Both the position numbers and the translations under genes were made by a program. Of a stretch of DNA of 64,000 nt, positions 44,107 through 53,082 are shown one piece after another. The notes beneath the pieces are model-generated. The model did not search any database. It was not told the origin of the DNA and saw only the letters and a list, made by a program, of their open reading frames with translations. The stretch's first letter is position 1; each line of letters starts with the position of its first letter. The stretch covers positions 62,001-126,000 of the forward strand of contig NZ_JABJWH010000036.1 in the NCBI RefSeq assembly GCF_015265435.1, read 5' to 3'. The stretch is from Alloalcanivorax profundimaris (GTDB lineage Bacteria; Pseudomonadota; Gammaproteobacteria; Pseudomonadales; Alcanivoracaceae).

Positions 44107-46172
44107 GTCGGTTCTCCGCTGTCTTCCTCGCCGCGCACGTCGCCGGTGCCGCCGGTGGTTTCGCGGCGCAGGTGCAGGTACTGCAGATGGCTTTCGAAAT
44201 GGTCCACCACGTCCTCGATCAGCTGCTCGCGGGTGTAGCCCATGACGTCATAGCCCAGGCCGCCCTCGCGCAGGTGCACTTCCAGACGGTAATACTCCGA
44301 GCGCGACCGCTGGGCGCGGATGGTGAAGGAGGGCATGGCGCAGGCTCGCGGCCAGAGCTGATAGGAAAAGTCCTCCTCGCCGCCCAGGTCCACGGTCAGG
44401 GACAGGTGCTCCTGCTCGCCGTCCTCGCCTTCGATAACCGCCTCGTGGCCCTTTTCCGACAGCGCCGAACGCACATCGGAGAACGCCGGGCGCGCCACTT
44501 CCTCGATGAACTGGGTAACCTGCTTGCGGCCCGGGAAGCTGATCGCCCGGCTCAGCCGGTGGGTCCAGTTGGTGTGGCCGCGCGGCGAGCTGGTGCGCGC
44601 CGACAGATGCCCGGCCAGGGCGTCCCGGCTACTGGCGGCTTTCATGCCTTCCACTTTCAGAGCGCGGAACAGCCCGATCATCATCAGGAACAGCACGAAG
44701 GCGAACGGCAGACCCATGATCACCACCGCGCTCTGCAGGGCCTCGAGGCCGTCCGTGGACAGCAACGCCACGGTCACCACGCCGATCACCGAGGCCCAGA
44801 CGATGCGCATCCACGCCGGGGCGTCGGTGCTCGGATCACGAATGAAACAGGTCAGGTTGGACAACACCAGGGACCCGGAGTCGCCGGAAGTAACGAAGAA
44901 CACAATGGCCAGCACCGTCACCGTGACGGTGGTGACCAGTGTCCAGGGGAAGTTTTCCAGGAACAGATAGATCGCCGAGCCCGGATTGCCCACCGCCTGC
45001 TGACCGAATTCGGTGGCGCCGTTCATCACCAGGTCGATGGCGGAGTTCCCCATGATCGACATCCACGCCATCATGAAAGTGAGCGGCAGAATCAGGGTGC
45101 CGGCGACGAAGGTCCGGATGGTCCGCCCCCGGGAAATACGCGCCAGGAACAGGCCGACGAAGGGCCCCCAGGCGATCCACCAGGCCCAGAAGAACACCGT
45201 CCAGGCATTGAGCCATTTCTGCGGCGGATCGAACGCATAGGTGTCGAAGGACATGGGCACGAAGCCGGCGATGTAGTCGCCCATGTTCATCACGAAGGCG
45301 TCCAGCAGGAAGCGGGTGTCGCCGGCGATCAGCACGAACAGCACCAGCACCACCGCCAGCAGCATGTTGAATTCCGAAAGCCGGCGGATGCCTTTCTCCA
45401 CGCCGGTGACCGCGGAAATGGCCGCGAACACCACGATGCCCACGGCCAGGATCGCCTGGGTCAGGGTGCTCTCGGGGATGCCGAACATATAGTTAAGGCC
45501 GAAGTTCAACTGGATGATGCCGATGCCCAGGCTGGTGGCCACGCCGAACACCGTGCCCAGCACGGCGGCGATATCCACGGTGTTGCCGACGCCACCGTAG
45601 ATGCGCTTGCCAAAGATCGGGTACAGCGCCGAGCGGATCGTCAGCGGCAGGCCATGGCGGTAGCTGAAGAACGCCAGGGACATGCCCACCAGGGTGTAGA
45701 TGCCCCAGCCGGACAGGCCCCAATGCAGGAAGGTCAGCTTCATCGCCTCGCGGGCGGCCTCCACGCTGCCGCCCTCGCCCACCGGCGGCTGCATGAACTG
45801 GGTCACCGGCTCCACGATGCAGTAAAAGATCAGATCAATGCCGATGCCGGCGGAAAACAGCATCGCCGCCCAGGTGACGATGTTGAATTCCGGCTCGGCG
45901 TGGTCCGGCCCCAATTTGATCGACCCGTAGCGGGAAAAGGCGATGGCGATCACGAACACCAGATAGGCGACCACGGCGAGAAAATAAAACCAGCCGAAGC
46001 TGTTGGAAATCCAGGCCAGCACGGCATAGATCACATTGCCGGCGGACTCGGTGAAGAACATGGCCCACAGGGAAAACAGGACGATGACGAAAACCGACCC
46101 GTAAAACACCAGGGGATTGATACGGTCCTTCTGATCCAGCGGACTCGTGTCCGAGGCGGGGGACGTGCTCAT
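44103..46172 (-). CDS. betT: BetT-type BCCT choline transporter
   Basis: A 689-residue BCCT carrier with 12 membrane helices. The Trp-rich TM8 motif reads WTVFFWAWWIAWGPFVGLFLARISRGRT, and the substrate helix has FSAGIGIDLIFY. A cytoplasmic C-terminal extension of about 170 residues may be an osmosensor, as in BetT. The start at 46172 has AAAGGAG upstream. It imports choline for betA/betB. Encoded with a 4-bp overlap to betA. Confidence 0.93.
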   Translation of the reverse strand: MSTSPASDTSPLDQKDRINPLVFYGSVFVIVLFSLWAMFFTESAGNVIYAVLAWISNSFGWFYFLAVVAYLVFVIAIAFSRYGSIKLGPDHAEPEFNIVTWAAMLFSAGIGIDLIFYCIVEPVTQFMQPPVGEGGSVEAAREAMKLTFLHWGLSGWGIYTLVGMSLAFFSYRHGLPLTIRSALYPIFGKRIYGGVGNTVDIAAVLGTVFGVATSLGIGIIQLNFGLNYMFGIPESTLTQAILAVGIVVFAAISAVTGVEKGIRRLSEFNMLLAVVLVLFVLIAGDTRFLLDAFVMNMGDYIAGFVPMSFDTYAFDPPQKWLNAWTVFFWAWWIAWGPFVGLFLARISRGRTIRTFVAGTLILPLTFMMAWMSIMGNSAIDLVMNGATEFGQQAVGNPGSAIYLFLENFPWTLVTTVTVTVLAIVFFVTSGDSGSLVLSNLTCFIRDPSTDAPAWMRIVWASVIGVVTVALLSTDGLEALQSAVVIMGLPFAFVLFLMMIGLFRALKVEGMKAASSRDALAGHLSARTSSPRGHTNWTHRLSRAISFPGRKQVTQFIEEVARPAFSDVRSALSEKGHEAVIEGEDGEQEHLSLTVDLGGEEDFSYQLWPRACAMPSFTIRAQRSRSEYYRLEVHLREGGLGYDVMGYTREQLIEDVVDHFESHLQYLHLRRETTGGTGDVRGEEDSGEPT

Positions 46173-46387
46173 CCGGCGCTCCTTTGATTGGCAAGCTTCT
46201 CGGGAAAAGACGGGCAGCCCGGAACGCGGAAGGGTGGACTGCGAACTCACCGGCGGTTCCGGGGCGAACCCGGTTGGCGTCGTTCTGGTCCTGATTATCA
46301 GCACATTGGGGAAGGAAAGGCAGCTGCCTCTTACAGCTTTTTACCTGGCGTGAAGGATCAACCCGGTTTCATGAAAAACGAATTTTT

Positions 46388-46840
46388 TCAGAAAAATGTC
46401 ATCGCCAGGGCGGTGATCGCGCCGAACAGCAGGGACAAGCCCAACAGGGTGGTCCAGGGAAACGGCTTCTTCTCCTTGCGCCCCAGGTCACGCATCAATT
46501 CCTTGCGCAGTAGTCGGGTATTACGGGTGTTGGCCTTGTAGATGGCGTCGAAGGCATCGCCCACCACCGGCACCAGGCCACCGACGAAATCGATCAGCAT
46601 GTTGCGCACCATGCGGCGCTTGGTGGCGCCGCTGGCGCCGGCCCGTTGCGCCTCCACCAGCACGTAACCGGACAGCACCAACCCGGCCAGGTCGCCGACG
46701 CCGGGAATCAAACCGATGATCGCCTCGGCGCCCAATTCGAAGCGGGTGAACGGAATCCGGAGGCTGGAATCGGTGAAGCGGCTGAACCGGTCCAGGCGGT
46801 TGAGCACCGCTTCCTGGCGGGCTCTGCGTTGTTCGTCCAT
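46388..46840 (-). CDS. DUF4112 membrane protein
   Basis: A 150-residue protein with the DUF4112 segments RFELGAEAIIGLIPGVGDLAG and FVGGLVPVVGDAFDAIYKANTRN (paired Gly/Pro-Val-Gly-Asp turns), and a C-terminal membrane helix (PWTTLLGLSLLFGAITALAMTFF). Function unknown. It lies 18 nt after speA and may be co-transcribed. Confidence 0.88.
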   Translation of the reverse strand: MDEQRRARQEAVLNRLDRFSRFTDSSLRIPFTRFELGAEAIIGLIPGVGDLAGLVLSGYVLVEAQRAGASGATKRRMVRNMLIDFVGGLVPVVGDAFDAIYKANTRNTRLLRKELMRDLGRKEKKPFPWTTLLGLSLLFGAITALAMTFF

Positions 46841-46858
46841 GGCGTTGTTTCCCGGGCG

Positions 46859-48736
46859 TTATTCCAGATAGGTGTAACCGGCCAGGCCGTCGCGGATCTC
46901 GCCCAGAAAACGCTGGCGCTCGTCGTCGCGCAACTGGGACTGGTGGCAGCGTTCTTCCAGGGTGCCGAGCAACCGTTCCGGATCGAAATTCACGTAGCGC
47001 AACACCGAACTGACCGTGTCGCCCTGAATGGCGTGGGTGAGCTCGATGCCGCCCCGGTCATTGAGGTTCACGTCCACGGAATCCGTGTCGCCGAACAGGT
47101 TGTGCATGTCGCCAAGGATTTCCTGATAGGCGCCCACCATGAAGATCGCCAGATGGCCGTTGAGTGTTTCCGGCAGCGGCAGGCTGGCCTCCACGCCCTC
47201 GCCGTCCACGTACTGGTCGATGCGGCCGTCGGAATCGCAGGTGATGTCCTGCAGCACGCCGCGCCGGGTGGCGGGCTGGTCCAGGCCGGACAGCGGCAGC
47301 ACCGGAAACACCTGGTCGATGCCCCACACGTCCGGTACCGACTGGAACACGGAGAAGTTCACGAACAGCTTGTCGGCGAGCAGTTCGTTGAGGCGGTCGA
47401 GCAGTTCGCGCTGCTGACGGCGGCGCGGATCGAGCCGGCCACGCAAGGCCAGCAGGCCGTTCATGTAAAGCTGCTCGCCGACGGCACGGCCGCGGATGTC
47501 CAGCTCGCCATTGAGATAGCGCCGGTGCAGATCCTGCCAGGCGCCCAGCAATTCCGGGTGAATCTCCAGCAGATTGACGCCGCCGTCCTCCAGCAGGCGA
47601 TTGAGCCGCCACAGCTCGTGCAGTTCCACGCAGTCGTGGTCGCCGGGCGGCGCCACCGCCACCGGCGCCTGGCGCTCCTCGTCGGTGATGTTGAGCAACA
47701 GCACCGCGTGGTGGGCGGTGAGCGCCCGGCCGGATTCGGAGATCAGGTGCGGCTCGGGCAGATCATGCCGCGCGCACTGCTCGGACAGCGTCTGCACGAT
47801 GTGCCAGGCGTAGTCCGCCAGGTTGTAGTTCATGGAGCAGTAGGAACGGGAATGGGTGCCTTCGTAATCCACCCCCAGGCCGCCGCCCACGTCCACCGTG
47901 TCCAGGGCCGCGCCCAGGCCGCGCAGTTCGGTGTAATAGCGGGCCGCCTCGCGCATGCCCGCCTTGATGTCCTGGATGTTGGCGATCTGCGAGCCCAGGT
48001 GGAAATGCAGCATGCGCAGGCAGTCCAGCTTGCCGGCGCGGCGGCAGTGCTCCACCGCCTCGATCAGTTGTGGCGCGCTCAGGCCGAACTTGGATTTCTC
48101 GCCGCCGGTGTTCTGCCAGTTGCCCTTGCCGATGCTCATCAGCCGCACGCGCAGGCCGATGCGCGGCGCCACTTCCAGGGCCGCCGCCTCGCTCAGCAGC
48201 ATGGGCAGCTCGGACAGTTTCTCCACCACGATCTGCACCTGCAGGCCGAGCTTCTCGCCCATCAGAGCCAGGCGCAGGTACTCGCGGTCCTTGTAGCCGT
48301 TGCAGACCACGGTGTCGCCGGGATTGGACAGCGCCAGCACCGCCAGCAGTTCGGGCTTGGAACCGGCCTCCAGACCGATGCGCTCGCCCTCGTCCCGGGC
48401 GCGCAGGATCTCGTGCACCACCCGGCGCTGCTGGTTCACCTTGATCGGGTACACCGGGGTGTAGTGGCCGCGATAGTCCTGGGCCTGGATGGCATCGTGG
48501 AAAGCGCCGGAAAGGCGCCGAACCCGGTCGCGCAGAATGCCGGAAAAACGGGCCAGTACCGGGGTGCGCAGGCCGGCGGCGCGGCAGGCGGCGAGCACCG
48601 CCTCCAGGGTGGCTTCTCCGCCCGCCTCGCCCTGGGGCCGGACCCGCAGGTGGCCGTCGCCGCCGATCCGGAAATAGCCGTCGCCCCAGCGATCCACGTT
48701 ATAGATGGCATCGAACGGGGTGGGCGTGTCGGTCAT
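46859..48736 (-). CDS. speA: Biosynthetic arginine decarboxylase
   Basis: A 625-residue PLP enzyme turning arginine to agmatine for polyamine synthesis. VYPIKVNQQRRVV holds the PLP Lys; TVDVGGGLGVDYEGTHS is the phosphate-binding stretch, and a C-terminal Cys-containing region with QDITCDSDGRIDQYV follows. The start is MTDTPTPFDAIYNVDRW at 48736. It is divergent from speE with about 140 bp between, so the two polyamine genes share a control region. Confidence 0.94.
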   Translation of the reverse strand: MTDTPTPFDAIYNVDRWGDGYFRIGGDGHLRVRPQGEAGGEATLEAVLAACRAAGLRTPVLARFSGILRDRVRRLSGAFHDAIQAQDYRGHYTPVYPIKVNQQRRVVHEILRARDEGERIGLEAGSKPELLAVLALSNPGDTVVCNGYKDREYLRLALMGEKLGLQVQIVVEKLSELPMLLSEAAALEVAPRIGLRVRLMSIGKGNWQNTGGEKSKFGLSAPQLIEAVEHCRRAGKLDCLRMLHFHLGSQIANIQDIKAGMREAARYYTELRGLGAALDTVDVGGGLGVDYEGTHSRSYCSMNYNLADYAWHIVQTLSEQCARHDLPEPHLISESGRALTAHHAVLLLNITDEERQAPVAVAPPGDHDCVELHELWRLNRLLEDGGVNLLEIHPELLGAWQDLHRRYLNGELDIRGRAVGEQLYMNGLLALRGRLDPRRRQQRELLDRLNELLADKLFVNFSVFQSVPDVWGIDQVFPVLPLSGLDQPATRRGVLQDITCDSDGRIDQYVDGEGVEASLPLPETLNGHLAIFMVGAYQEILGDMHNLFGDTDSVDVNLNDRGGIELTHAIQGDTVSSVLRYVNFDPERLLGTLEERCHQSQLRDDERQRFLGEIRDGLAGYTYLE

Positions 48737-48878
48737 GGCGGCGTCCTTCAGCGGCGGCGGTGGTATTGGCGGTGGCGTTGCGGGCATTATGCCTGGATGC
48801 ACGGTGGCAAATCATCCATGCCGCCTTACAATGCCGACGCTTGTACCCCGTTTCCCTTTCATGCAGTGGATTCCCGCT

Positions 48879-49745
48879 ATGGCTACCCAAGACGACAACT
48901 GGTTCATCGAGCATTTCGACTCCGCCGGCACCGCCTTCGGCCTGCGCCTCAAGCGCAAGCTGGAAGAGGCCAGGACGCCCTACCAGCACATCGAGATGTG
49001 GGACACCGACACCTTCGGCTACCTGATGACCATCGACGGGGCCACCATGCTCACCACGCGGGACAACTTCCTCTACCACGAGATGATGGCCCACCCGGCC
49101 CTGTTCAGCCACGCCGGCGCCACCAGCGTGCTGATCATCGGCGGCGGCGACTGCGGCACCCTGCGCGAGGTGCTGCGCCACGACGGCGTGGCCAAGGCGA
49201 TCCAGATCGACATCGACGAGCAGGTGACCCGCTTTTCCGAGAAGTACTTCCCGGAGCTGTGCCAGTCCAACGACGACCCGCGCGCGGAGCTGCGCTTCGA
49301 GGACGGCGTCAAGTTCATGCAGGAGTGCGAGGAAGGCCGCTTCGACGTGATCATCGTCGATTCCACCGACCCGGTGGGCCCGGCGGAGGGGCTGTTCAAG
49401 GCGGAGTTCTTCGAGCACTGTCACCGCGCCCTGGCCGAGGGCGGCGTGCTGGTGCAGCAGTCCGAATCACCGCTGCTGCACAGCGACACCATCATCCGCG
49501 ACCTGCACGCCAACATGCGCGAGGCGGGCTTCAGCCATACCCGCACCCTGCCGTTCCCGCAGCCGGTCTATCCCAGTGGCTGGTGGAGCTGCACCCTGGC
49601 CGGCAAGGGCCACGACGTGGGTGAATTCCGCCAAAGCGACGCCACCGGCAAGGGTTTCGCCACCAAGTACTACAGCGCCGACATTCACAAGGCGGCGCTG
49701 GTGCTGCCGCCGTTCATGAGCGACGCCCTGGCGGATTTCGACTGA
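48879..49745 (+). CDS. speE: Spermidine synthase
   Basis: A 288-residue aminopropyltransferase: DTDTFGYLMTIDGATM, LIIGGGDCGTLREVLRH and IVDSTDPVGPAEGLF are the decarboxylated-SAM and putrescine sites. The start MATQDDNWF at 48879 matches SpeE N-termini; the longer frame is rejected. It makes spermidine from putrescine. A REP doublet follows it. Confidence 0.94.
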   Translation: MATQDDNWFIEHFDSAGTAFGLRLKRKLEEARTPYQHIEMWDTDTFGYLMTIDGATMLTTRDNFLYHEMMAHPALFSHAGATSVLIIGGGDCGTLREVLRHDGVAKAIQIDIDEQVTRFSEKYFPELCQSNDDPRAELRFEDGVKFMQECEEGRFDVIIVDSTDPVGPAEGLFKAEFFEHCHRALAEGGVLVQQSESPLLHSDTIIRDLHANMREAGFSHTRTLPFPQPVYPSGWWSCTLAGKGHDVGEFRQSDATGKGFATKYYSADIHKAALVLPPFMSDALADFD

Positions 49746-49755
49746 CGCGAAAGAT

Positions 49756-49836
49756 ATCGCGGCTGAAGCCGCTCCCATCGCGTTCCGGTGGCGTTCGTGC
49801 CAAAGCCCACGGCAGGAGCGGCTTCAGCCGCGATCA
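49756..49836. repeat. Inverted pair of REP-like hairpins
   Basis: Two copies of an ATCGCGGCTGAAGCCGCTCC-type sequence face each other (49756-49775 and its reverse complement 49815-49836), making a large palindrome between speE and the isomerase gene. A third copy is at 30384-30403. Their intergenic position between convergent genes is typical of REP/BIME elements in gammaproteobacteria. Confidence 0.75.
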
Positions 49837-49849
49837 TGCCCGGCGCGGG

Positions 49850-50446
49850 TCACGCCGGCTCGCCGCTCAGGTGCGCCTCGACGAAATCCAGCCGGTCCTG
49901 GCCGAAGTACATCTCCTCGCCGACGAAGAAGGTGGGCGCGCCAAACACGCCGCGCGCCACCGCCTCCTCGGTGGTGGCCTTGAGCGCCTCCTTCACCCCG
50001 GCGTCCTGGGCAAGGGCCGCCCAGTGCTCCGCGTCCAGGCCGGCCTCCGACAGGGTCGCCGCCAGCACCGCCGGATCGGCCAGATCCCGCTCCCGGCGCC
50101 ACATCCCCTCGAACAGCGCGGTCAGCATGGCGTCCCGGTGTTCCGTGTCGAGCGCCGCCGTGGCCAGCCGCATGCCCATCAACGTATTGACCGGGAAGTG
50201 CGGGTTCATGGTCAGGGTGACGCCGTAGCGGCGCGCGAAGCGCTGCATGTCATGGTGTGTATAACGGCCCTTGGCCGGTACCGCCGCCGGCGAGGCGTTG
50301 CCGGTGGCCTTGAAAACGCCGCCCAGCAGCATAGGCCGGTAGCGGAGCACGGCGCCGGTACGCTCGGCGAGGGCCGGCAGTTGCGTCCAGGCCAGGTAGG
50401 AGGCGGGGCTGCCCACGTCGAAGAAGAATTCCAGGGTGTCGGTCAT
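49850..50446 (-). CDS. DsbA-fold isomerase (HCCA isomerase/GST-kappa-like)
   Basis: A 198-residue protein of the DsbA/GST-kappa superfamily, 2-hydroxychromene-2-carboxylate isomerase-like: FFFDVGSPASYLAW at the start, RPMLLGGVFKATGN in the middle, and RGVFGAPTFFVGEEMYFGQDRLD at the end. The Ser of FDVGSPAS replaces the usual Cys. It probably uses glutathione in isomerising an aromatic or other intermediate. It lies 23 nt after an SDR gene and opposite an HxlR regulator. Confidence 0.85.
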   Translation of the reverse strand: MTDTLEFFFDVGSPASYLAWTQLPALAERTGAVLRYRPMLLGGVFKATGNASPAAVPAKGRYTHHDMQRFARRYGVTLTMNPHFPVNTLMGMRLATAALDTEHRDAMLTALFEGMWRRERDLADPAVLAATLSEAGLDAEHWAALAQDAGVKEALKATTEEAVARGVFGAPTFFVGEEMYFGQDRLDFVEAHLSGEPA

Positions 50447-50469
50447 GATCGGGCCTCGTATCGGCGAAG

Positions 50470-51195
50470 TCAGAAGGTTTCCATCCAGGGCCGCAGATCC
50501 AGCTCGTGGGTCCAGGCGTCCCGGGGCTGGCGATGCAGCATCCAGTACTGGTCGGCGATGTGTTCCGGATCGAGGATGCCGTCACGGTCCTTGAGGGCAT
50601 AACGGTCGGGAAAATTGTCGCGGATAAAGGCGGTGTCGATGGCGCCGTCGATCACCGGATGGGCCACATGGATGCCTTCCGGCCCCAGCTCGCGAGCCAG
50701 ACTCTGGGCCAGGGCCCGCAACGCGAACTTGGCGCCAGCGAAGGCGCTGAAACCGGCGCCGCCGCGCAAGGAAGCGGTGGCCCCGGTGAAAATCAGCGTC
50801 CCTTTTTGCCGGGGCACCATCACCCGAGCCGCCTCCCGGCCGGCCAGGAAGCCGGCAAAGGCGGCCATTTCCCAAACCTTGCGGTAGACCCGGGCGGTGG
50901 TATCACGAATGGGAAAGTTCACGTTGGCGCCGATGTTGAAGACCACCACCTCCACCGGCCCCACTTCCGCTTCCACGGTATTGAACAGGGCCACCATCGC
51001 GTCCTCGTCACGAGCGTCGCAACCGAACGCCCGGGCGCGCCCGCCGGCGGCTTCAATCTCGTCAACCAGCGGCGCCAAGGACGCCTCGCGGCGCCGGGTG
51101 ACGCAGGCGGTGTACCCCTCTCGGGCGAAGCGGCGGGCGATGGCGCCGCCGGTGGCGTCGCCGGCGCCGATCACCAGCATGGCGGCCTGACTCAT
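50470..51195 (-). CDS. SDR family oxidoreductase (HxlR-controlled)
   Basis: A 241-residue SDR with a variant cofactor loop (IGAGDATGGAIA), VFNIGANVNFP in place of NNAG, Ser in FTGATASLRGG and an altered catalytic block FAGAKFALR where Y-x3-K would stand (F replaces Tyr). Thus the usual catalytic Tyr is missing, and it may be non-canonical. The start at 51195 was chosen over upstream ATGs because those lie in the operator region. Divergent from the HxlR gene. Confidence 0.78.
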   Translation of the reverse strand: MSQAAMLVIGAGDATGGAIARRFAREGYTACVTRRREASLAPLVDEIEAAGGRARAFGCDARDEDAMVALFNTVEAEVGPVEVVVFNIGANVNFPIRDTTARVYRKVWEMAAFAGFLAGREAARVMVPRQKGTLIFTGATASLRGGAGFSAFAGAKFALRALAQSLARELGPEGIHVAHPVIDGAIDTAFIRDNFPDRYALKDRDGILDPEHIADQYWMLHRQPRDAWTHELDLRPWMETF

Positions 51196-51228
51196 TGGCT
51201 TTGTCCTCGCGATCGAAATATCGGGCAT

Positions 51229-51283
51229 GGGTTCCATTTTGGAACCCACTGACTCGCCAAATACTGGGTTCTTTTTTGGAACC
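51229..51283. promoter_or_regulatory. Two tandem HxlR-type operator dyads
   Basis: GGGTTCC-ATTTT-GGAACCC (51229-51247) and GGTTCT-TTTTT-GGAACC (51267-51283) are two inverted repeats with a 5-nt centre each and centres 37 bp apart. They occupy the gap between the divergent SDR and HxlR genes and are the obvious candidates for HxlR binding. Confidence 0.75.
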
Positions 51284-51328
51284 TGTCAAACCGCTAAACT
51301 GTGGGCCCGCCCAAAAGCAGGAGACGAC

Positions 51329-51871
51329 GTGCGCTGGCAACACCTGGACCAAGAACCCTGTTCACTGGCCCGCGCCCTGGCCGTGATCGGCGATCGCTGG
51401 ACGCTGATGGTGCTGCGCGACTGTTTTCTCGGGGTCCGCCGCTTCGACCATTTCCAGGAACGCCTGGGCGTCACCCGGCACGTCCTCAGTGACCGGCTGC
51501 GCAAGCTGGTCGACCAGGGCGTGCTGGAAAAAGCGGCCTATCAGGAGCGCCCCCGTCGCGAGGAATACCGGCTCACGGACATGGGGCGGGCGCTGCACCC
51601 GGTGATCGTGCACCTGGTGCAATGGGGTGATCGTTATTTGGCGGACAAACGTGGGGCGCCGCTGCTCCACGAGCACCGGACATGCGGGCACCGCCTGGAA
51701 GCCAGGCTCACCTGTGACGCCTGCGGCGAACCGGTCGCCCCCCGCGACGTTCGCGTGCGTCAGAACCCGGCGTTCACGGATCCCCTGTTGCCCGTGCCGG
51801 AAACCGGCGGCGACGTCAGCCGCCCACCATCACCGCCAACGCGCAGGCCACCACGCCAAGAATCAGAATGA
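51329..51871 (+). CDS. HxlR family transcriptional regulator
   Basis: A 180-residue winged-helix regulator: CSLARALAVIGDRWTLMVLRDCFLGVRRFDHF, then VTRHVLSDRLRKLVDQGVL and RREEYRLTDMG (HxlR core). A C-terminal extension carries C-x-H...C-x2-C (TCGHRLEARLTCDACGE), possibly a zinc ribbon. GTG start at 51329 with GGAG 6 nt upstream. It probably represses the divergent SDR-isomerase pair through the dyads at 51229-51283. Confidence 0.88.
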   Translation: MRWQHLDQEPCSLARALAVIGDRWTLMVLRDCFLGVRRFDHFQERLGVTRHVLSDRLRKLVDQGVLEKAAYQERPRREEYRLTDMGRALHPVIVHLVQWGDRYLADKRGAPLLHEHRTCGHRLEARLTCDACGEPVAPRDVRVRQNPAFTDPLLPVPETGGDVSRPPSPPTRRPPRQESE

Positions 51872-51932
51872 GTACGGCGCGACGCCCCACCGTATTCCAG
51901 TCCACCAATGCCAGTTCTTTGAACAAGCCCAT
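51816..51932 (-). CDS. Putative single-helix microprotein (38 aa)
   Basis: A 38-residue frame beginning MGLFKELALVDWNTVGRR and ending in one hydrophobic helix (VLILILGVVACALAVMV). A G-rich ribosome site (GGGGGGGA) lies before the ATG. Its 3' end overlaps the hxlR 3' end on the other strand by 56 bp. A perfect CRP-like site lies upstream and a weak -10 is properly placed. The coding call rests on position and hydrophobicity, not on any known family. Confidence is therefore low. Confidence 0.4.
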   Translation of the reverse strand: MGLFKELALVDWNTVGRRAVLILILGVVACALAVMVGG

Positions 51933-51951
51933 TTTGGGTCCCCCCCGGGAT

Positions 51952-51995
51952 TTCTTACTCATTTTTTGCACAACCAAAGTGTGACACATATCACA
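51952..51995 (-). promoter_or_regulatory. CRP/Vfr-like site and class II promoter geometry
   Basis: TGTGA-N6-TCACA (51980-51995) is a perfect consensus CRP palindrome. On the minus strand a TAAGAA hexamer (51957-51952) gives a start point near 51945, putting the CRP centre at about -42, the class II position. The only gene downstream on that strand is the 38-aa frame at 51932. Confidence 0.55.
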
Positions 51996-52079
51996 ATTTG
52001 ATCCTGCGCCGGAGGGGCGGGCCACGCAATACGGCGAAGGCGTGACCGAGGCGCATCGGAAGGTACGTATATTTTATGA

Positions 52080-52994
52080 TCAGCTTTGCAGGGCCTGCTG
52101 CTCGGCCAGCATGGCCATGACCCGCTGGCGCAACCAGGAGTGGCCCGGGTCGGCACTCTGGTCACGGTGCCAATACAGGTGCAGTTCCAGGCCGGGCACG
52201 TCCGCGGGCAGCGGCTCCAGATGGCTGCCCGGGGGCGCCAGCCGCCGCGCCAGCAGACCGGGCAGCGTCAGTAAAAGATCCGACCCCATCACCGTGGCCA
52301 GCGCGGCCATGTGATGCTGGCAACGTAACCGTATGTTACGGCGATAACCGAGCCGCGAGAGGCCGAAATCCTCCATACCGGGCCCTTCCCGGCGCGAGGA
52401 AACCAGCACGTGTTGAGCGGCCAGATAGGCGGGCAGATCAAGCCGCCCGGCCAGTGGGTGACCGGCGCGCATCATCACCACCAGGGGGCCACTGACCACC
52501 GGCCGGTGCTCGATGGACTCCGGCAGCGGCAGCAGAATATCGGCGGCCAGATCCAGGCGCCCGCTGGCCAGCTCGGTGGCCAGTTGCCGGCGCGGCACGG
52601 TCATCGACTGCAGTTTCACGCCGGGCGCTTCGTCCACCAGGCCGGCGATCAACGGCGGAAGCATGCAGCCCTCCAGGCCATCGCGCAGCCCCAGCACGAA
52701 GGTGCGCTCGGCTTCCGCCACGTCGAAGCCACCCTCGTCGCTGAGGCAGCGCTGCAAACCGCCGAGAGCGTGACGCACCGGCGTGACCATGGCGCGGGCC
52801 CGGCTGGTGGGCACCATGCGCGCGCCCTGGCGCACGAACAGCGGGTCGTCGAGCCGCTCGCGCAGGCGCCCCAGGGCGTGACTGACCGCCGGTTGGGTGA
52901 GATTGAGGACCCGCGCCGCCCGGGTCAGGGAGCCCTCGGTGTAGATGGCGTCGAAGACCACGAACAGGTTCAGGTCGAAGCGCGATACATGCAT
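52080..52994 (-). CDS. LysR family transcriptional regulator
   Basis: A 304-residue LysR protein of the NodD/SyrM-like branch: FDLNLFVVFDAIYTEGSLTRAARVLNLTQPAVSHALGRLRE, then an effector domain with FVLGLRDGLEGCMLPPLIAGL. Divergent from the phosphatase gene at 53083 (88 bp between), which it may control. Confidence 0.9.
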   Translation of the reverse strand: MHVSRFDLNLFVVFDAIYTEGSLTRAARVLNLTQPAVSHALGRLRERLDDPLFVRQGARMVPTSRARAMVTPVRHALGGLQRCLSDEGGFDVAEAERTFVLGLRDGLEGCMLPPLIAGLVDEAPGVKLQSMTVPRRQLATELASGRLDLAADILLPLPESIEHRPVVSGPLVVMMRAGHPLAGRLDLPAYLAAQHVLVSSRREGPGMEDFGLSRLGYRRNIRLRCQHHMAALATVMGSDLLLTLPGLLARRLAPPGSHLEPLPADVPGLELHLYWHRDQSADPGHSWLRQRVMAMLAEQQALQS

Positions 52995-53082
52995 CCAATT
53001 TATCCGCGATTATTTTCAAGATTCATTCGATTTATTCAAAACCGCTCCCTAGCATGAGGTCAAGCAGTGTCCAGGAGCTCTC

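Noticed and set aside
44079-46187. Long open frame of 702 codons on the plus strand opposite betT
   Set aside because: It mirrors the betT gene in GC-rich DNA, has His/Gln/Arg-rich low-complexity content, and no domain pattern.
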